DNA from: an uncultured Alphaproteobacteria bacterium
GTDB taxonomy: Bacteria > Pseudomonadota > Alphaproteobacteria > HIMB59 > GCA-002718135
Reading direction: 5' to 3'
Length of the DNA: 64,000 bases
Assembly: GCA_902525035.1 (NCBI GenBank)
Contig: CABZFN010000002.1
Span: forward strand, 162,576-226,575
Position 1 is the stretch's first letter, and each line of letters begins with the position of its first letter. The translations under genes and the position numbers were made by a program. The notes beneath the pieces are model-generated. The model was not told the origin of the DNA. It was given only the letters and a program-made list of their open reading frames with translations, and ran no database searches. This document shows positions 60,989 through 64,000 of this stretch, one piece after another.

Positions 60989-61831
60989 TTAGATTTTGTA
61001 AATTCTTTCAGCATTAGAACTAGCAATTTTTTTTGCTTCGTCGTCTGAAAGATTACCAAGTATAGTATGAGTTACTTTTATCCATTCTTGTATCCCTTTT
61101 CCAGCATTGACAACGGGCCAGTCACTTCCCCATACCATCCTATCAGGACCAAAACATTCTAGCACAAGATCAACGTATGGCTTAATTGTTTCATAAGATG
61201 ATGTACCTGGAGAGCAATAAGCCATTATACCAGATAGTTTACATGTTACATTTGTAATTTCTGATAGAGCTTTTATTCCTTTTCCCCATTCATCAATCTC
61301 ACCAGATGCAATTGGAGGAACTCCACAGTGATTTAAAACTAAATCCATCTGATCACATGCTTTAGCAAATTCTGCTGCAATTCCAAGCTGCGTTGGTAGA
61401 TAACAAATATCAAAAGGTTTTCCTGCAGCTCCTATTTTTTTAACGTTTTCTTTGCAAACAGATGATTGTGATGTTTCATTAGGCATTGTATGAAAGATTC
61501 TTCTATAACCAGAAACATTCATTGAAATAGTTTCTTCTAACCATTCATCAAAACCATTTTTTTCTTCCGGTCTTATAGAAACAATTAAACCTTTAATATT
61601 GCTATTGGGTTGATCCATTATTGATTTTATAAACTTAGTTTCTTTTTTGTAATCAGAATCATCGACACCAGTTTCCATAAATAATGTACCTTTGATATCA
61701 AAATCTTTTGTAAGTTCTTTATAATCTTCAATGGTAAAGTTTCCTTTATCAATTGGCGGAAATTCATTAGCCCAACTGTATCCAACTTGATCACGATACA
61801 TCAAATGTTGGTGAGTATCTATAAGTTCCAT
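60989..61831 (-). CDS. Amidohydrolase family 2 lactonase (L-fuconolactonase-like)
   Basis: This metal-dependent hydrolase of 280 residues starts with the TIM-barrel motif DTHQH (H7 and H9 as ligands), continues with LNHCG and ends with WGSDWPVV, where the aspartate is catalytic. It belongs to the COG3618-type group that contains L-fuconolactonase and L-rhamnono-gamma-lactonase. It would open L-fuconolactone to L-fuconate, the substrate of the dehydratase at 46724. Its stop abuts the end of the MetE-like gene, and it is divergent from galE. Confidence 0.84.
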   Translation of the reverse strand: MELIDTHQHLMYRDQVGYSWANEFPPIDKGNFTIEDYKELTKDFDIKGTLFMETGVDDSDYKKETKFIKSIMDQPNSNIKGLIVSIRPEEKNGFDEWLEETISMNVSGYRRIFHTMPNETSQSSVCKENVKKIGAAGKPFDICYLPTQLGIAAEFAKACDQMDLVLNHCGVPPIASGEIDEWGKGIKALSEITNVTCKLSGIMAYCSPGTSSYETIKPYVDLVLECFGPDRMVWGSDWPVVNAGKGIQEWIKVTHTILGNLSDDEAKKIASSNAERIYKI

Positions 61832-61919
61832 AATTCAGCTTACCACAATATTTTTTAGTATAAAACTATTTTTTGTTAATACATGTTCAAATATTTTAAT
61901 AATAATTTAAAATGAAGAA

Positions 61920-62903
61920 ATGAATGTTCTTTTAACAGGTGGAGCAGGCTACATTGGTAGTCATGCTGTACTTTCTTTAATGGATTCTGGTCATAACGTT
62001 CATATTATTGATAACTTATCTACTGGAAATGAAAGTATTATTCCTAAAAATATAAAATTCACAAATTGTAACATAAATGAAGAAAGCGTAATTTCTGAAC
62101 TTATTAAATCAAATAAATTTGATTTGCTCATGCATTTTGCTGGATTTATTCAGGTTGAAGAGTCTGTTAAAGAACCTGAAAAATATTTTGAAAACAATAC
62201 TAATAATACCATCAAACTGTTTCATATATGTAAAAAAAATGGTTTAAATAAAATAGTATTTTCTTCTACAGCTGCAGCATATGGTTCAGTAAGTGATAAT
62301 AAATTAATTGATGAGAACACAAATTTAAATCCACAAAACCCATATGCAGAATCTAAGATTAGAGTAGAAAAATTTTTATTTGATAACCAAGACAGTTTTA
62401 AATTTATTATTTTAAGATACTTTAATGTTGCAGGTGCTGATAAAAAATTAAGAACAGGACAAATATCAAAAAGATCAACTCATTTAATTAAAATACTATC
62501 AGAGGTTGTTGCAGGTAACAGGAATTTTATTGAAATATTTGGAAATGATTACAATACACATGATGGAACAGCTATAAGGGATTACATTCATGTTTCAGAT
62601 CTTGCAGATATACATGTTGAAGTAGCTAAATATCTTTTAAAAAAGTTAGAATCAAATTTATTTAATTGTGGATATGGAAAAGGTTTTAGTGTTTTAGATG
62701 TTGTTAATGCTGCTAACAAAATTTATCAAAATAAAATTGTATATAAATTTTCTAGTAGAAGAAATGGAGATGTAGAAAAATTAATTGCAAATACTTCTAA
62801 AATATTAAAATATATTGACTGGAAACCTAAGCATAATCATCTAGAAGAAATAATAAATTCATCAGTTGAATGGGAAAAAAAAATTAATGCCTCAGATACA
62901 TAA
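61920..62903 (+). CDS. galE: UDP-glucose 4-epimerase
   Basis: GalE interconverts UDP-galactose and UDP-glucose. The 327-residue extended SDR has TGGAGYIGSH (6-15), SSTAAAYG (115-122), catalytic Y142-x3-K146 and the C-terminal region with DGTAIRDYIHVSDLA that is diagnostic of GalE. It overlaps galT and so heads a Leloir operon. It also supplies UDP-galactose for surface polysaccharides. Confidence 0.94.
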   Translation: MNVLLTGGAGYIGSHAVLSLMDSGHNVHIIDNLSTGNESIIPKNIKFTNCNINEESVISELIKSNKFDLLMHFAGFIQVEESVKEPEKYFENNTNNTIKLFHICKKNGLNKIVFSSTAAAYGSVSDNKLIDENTNLNPQNPYAESKIRVEKFLFDNQDSFKFIILRYFNVAGADKKLRTGQISKRSTHLIKILSEVVAGNRNFIEIFGNDYNTHDGTAIRDYIHVSDLADIHVEVAKYLLKKLESNLFNCGYGKGFSVLDVVNAANKIYQNKIVYKFSSRRNGDVEKLIANTSKILKYIDWKPKHNHLEEIINSSVEWEKKINASDT

Positions 62904-63936
62904 AAGAATTTTCATTAGAAATGATAACAAAGAACTCTATCTTTATGGATATAATGAACATATAGAGCCCCCTAGTCAACAACTTGATGTAACAGAAATT
63001 CCAAAACCTCATATGAGATGGAACCCATCAAGAGAAGAATGGGTTACATACTCCGCAGGGAGAAAAGATAGAACATCATTTCCACCAAAAGAATATTGTC
63101 CACTTTGTCCAGGGGCAAATTTAAATTATCCAACAGAAATACCATTTTCAGACTTCGAGGTTGCAGTCTTTCCAAATCGTTGGGCTAGTTTTAATTCCAA
63201 AGGTGAAAATATATTTTTAGAAAAAATTTTGAGTAAACCCTCAAAAGGTGAATGTGAAGTCGTTGTATATTCATCAGAACATCTTGGTACAATTTCTGAA
63301 ATGCCTTTAGAGAAAATACAATTGTTAACTAAAGTTTGGATAGACCGATATAAGGAGTTACAAAAAAATCCTGATATTAAATATGTGCTTCCATTTGAAA
63401 ATAGGGGAGAAGAATGTGGTGTGACTCTACACCACCCACATGGTCAAATTTATGCTTATCCATTTATTCCACCTGTAATTGAAACAGAGATAAGAGCATT
63501 CAAAAAAGAAAATTTTTTAATTAAAATAATGAATGAGCTCGAAGAAAAATATTATGTGTATCAGAATGAACATTTTGTTGCCGCAGTACCTCCCTTTGCA
63601 AGGTATGCCTATGAAGTTTGGATAATACCAAAAAAACAAATTGAAGGCCCATGGAAATTTAATGAAGGTCAAATAGAGGATTTTTCAAAATGTATACAAA
63701 AAGTTGTAAAAGGATATGACTCTTTTCTAAATAAAAAATGTCCTTATATAATGGGCTTACATGCTTCTCCTGAACTTAATGATAATAGTTTTCATTTCCA
63801 TGTTGAGTTTTACCCTCCTTTACGTCATGGTGATAAACCAAAAATTTTAGCTGGATCAGAGTCAATGGCAGGTGTTTTTATAATGGATGTATTGCCAGAA
63901 GATTCTGCTAAAGTATTAAGAAAACATATGTCATGA
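62887..63936 (+). CDS. galT: Galactose-1-phosphate uridylyltransferase
   Basis: GalT exchanges UMP between UDP-glucose and galactose 1-phosphate. From the ATG at 62887 the protein has about 349 residues, with CPLC zinc ligands (71-74) and the active-site HHPHGQ (catalytic HPH at 183-185). An earlier ATG at 62866 would lengthen the overlap with galE to 38 bases; 62887 is preferred because the MPQIHKR start is closer to the conserved region and leaves a 17-base overlap. It ends with an ATGA overlap with the next gene. Confidence 0.93.
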   Translation: MPQIHKRIFIRNDNKELYLYGYNEHIEPPSQQLDVTEIPKPHMRWNPSREEWVTYSAGRKDRTSFPPKEYCPLCPGANLNYPTEIPFSDFEVAVFPNRWASFNSKGENIFLEKILSKPSKGECEVVVYSSEHLGTISEMPLEKIQLLTKVWIDRYKELQKNPDIKYVLPFENRGEECGVTLHHPHGQIYAYPFIPPVIETEIRAFKKENFLIKIMNELEEKYYVYQNEHFVAAVPPFARYAYEVWIIPKKQIEGPWKFNEGQIEDFSKCIQKVVKGYDSFLNKKCPYIMGLHASPELNDNSFHFHVEFYPPLRHGDKPKILAGSESMAGVFIMDVLPEDSAKVLRKHMS

Positions 63937-64000
63937 AAACAATTGAAGAAAAAATAAATTACTACAAAGAAAGTCTTGATTTATTTGATGATGGAATGGA
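63933..64000 (+). CDS. galK: Start of a third Leloir gene, probably galactokinase (truncated)
   Basis: An ATG at 63933 overlaps the galT stop (ATGA at 63933-63936) and opens a frame that runs to the window end with 22 complete codons (M-K-T-I-E-E-K-I-N-Y-Y-K). No kinase motif is included in the visible part, so galK is inferred from its position after galE-galT only. Confidence 0.5.
   Translation, partial: MKTIEEKINYYKESLDLFDDGM

Noticed and set aside
1..64000. CRISPR arrays, tRNA or rRNA genes, IS elements
   Set aside because: No regularly spaced repeats, cloverleaf-like intergenic sequences, ribosomal RNA sequence or transposase-like genes were seen; the gaps are too short and A+T-rich to hold them.

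Overview
The window is a dense, very A+T-rich stretch of bacterial chromosome. Genes abut or overlap by 1-25 bases, no intergenic gap exceeds about 150 bases, and I see no tRNA, rRNA, IS element, integrase or CRISPR array. The core gene order (waaA-lpxK-acyltransferase; ribF-ileS-lspA-DUF3035-like lipoprotein-pgi) points to a streamlined Gram-negative alphaproteobacterium. The low G+C and the load of sugar ABC transporters, sulfatases and PhyH dioxygenases fit a marine lineage such as AEGEAN-169/HIMB59 or a SAR11 relative. That placement is inference and was not tested by any search.

Region 1 (1-11849) is housekeeping: lipid A/KDO synthesis (waaA end, lpxK, a lauroyl-type acyltransferase), xseA, a TadA-like deaminase, a class I glutamine amidotransferase-like hydrolase, an RsuA/RluB pseudouridine synthase, rsmD, and the minus-strand operon ribF-ileS-lspA-lipoprotein-pgi.

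Region 2 (11892-30809) begins a sugar-scavenging block of about 52 kb. First is a xylA / ThuA-like / Gfo-Idh-MocA / CUT1 ABC locus with no ATPase gene. Then come five S1-family sulfatases (18252, 20958, 22501, 23881, 25397), all with an intact formylglycine motif and none with a signal peptide, together with a PhyH dioxygenase and a 92-residue unknown. A second CUT1 system (Tat-exported binding protein, two permeases, no ATPase) and a GloA-type glyoxalase follow.

Region 3 (30811-43610) holds a fatty-acid-desaturase-like protein, a second PhyH dioxygenase, two complete CUT2 (ribose/fructose type) transporters with single-domain ATPases, a second Gfo/Idh protein closely similar to the first, two D-2-hydroxyacid dehydrogenases, and an orphan IolD-like ThDP enzyme.

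Region 4 (43607-61831) contains what looks like a non-phosphorylative L-fucose route: mutarotase (58661), candidate sugar dehydrogenases (57425, 58994), fuconolactonase-like amidohydrolase (60989), L-fuconate dehydratase (46724), SDR dehydrogenase (45990), FAH-type diketo-acid hydrolase (45142) and an LldD-type L-lactate dehydrogenase (43988). Mixed in are a second enolase-superfamily dehydratase, a CoA-transferase, two MaoC proteins, an RraA-like aldolase, a binding-protein homologue without a signal peptide, a Rieske-like protein with four cysteines, a complete CUT1 transporter carrying the only MalK/UgpC-type ATPase of the window, and a MetE-like zinc methyltransferase. Region 5 (61920-64000) is a Leloir galactose operon (galE, galT, start of a probable galK).

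Taken together the block looks built to import small sulfated or deoxy sugars through ABC transporters, desulfate them in the cytoplasm and oxidise them to pyruvate and lactate. There are no glycoside hydrolases, no TonB receptors and no recognisable transcription factors in the window.
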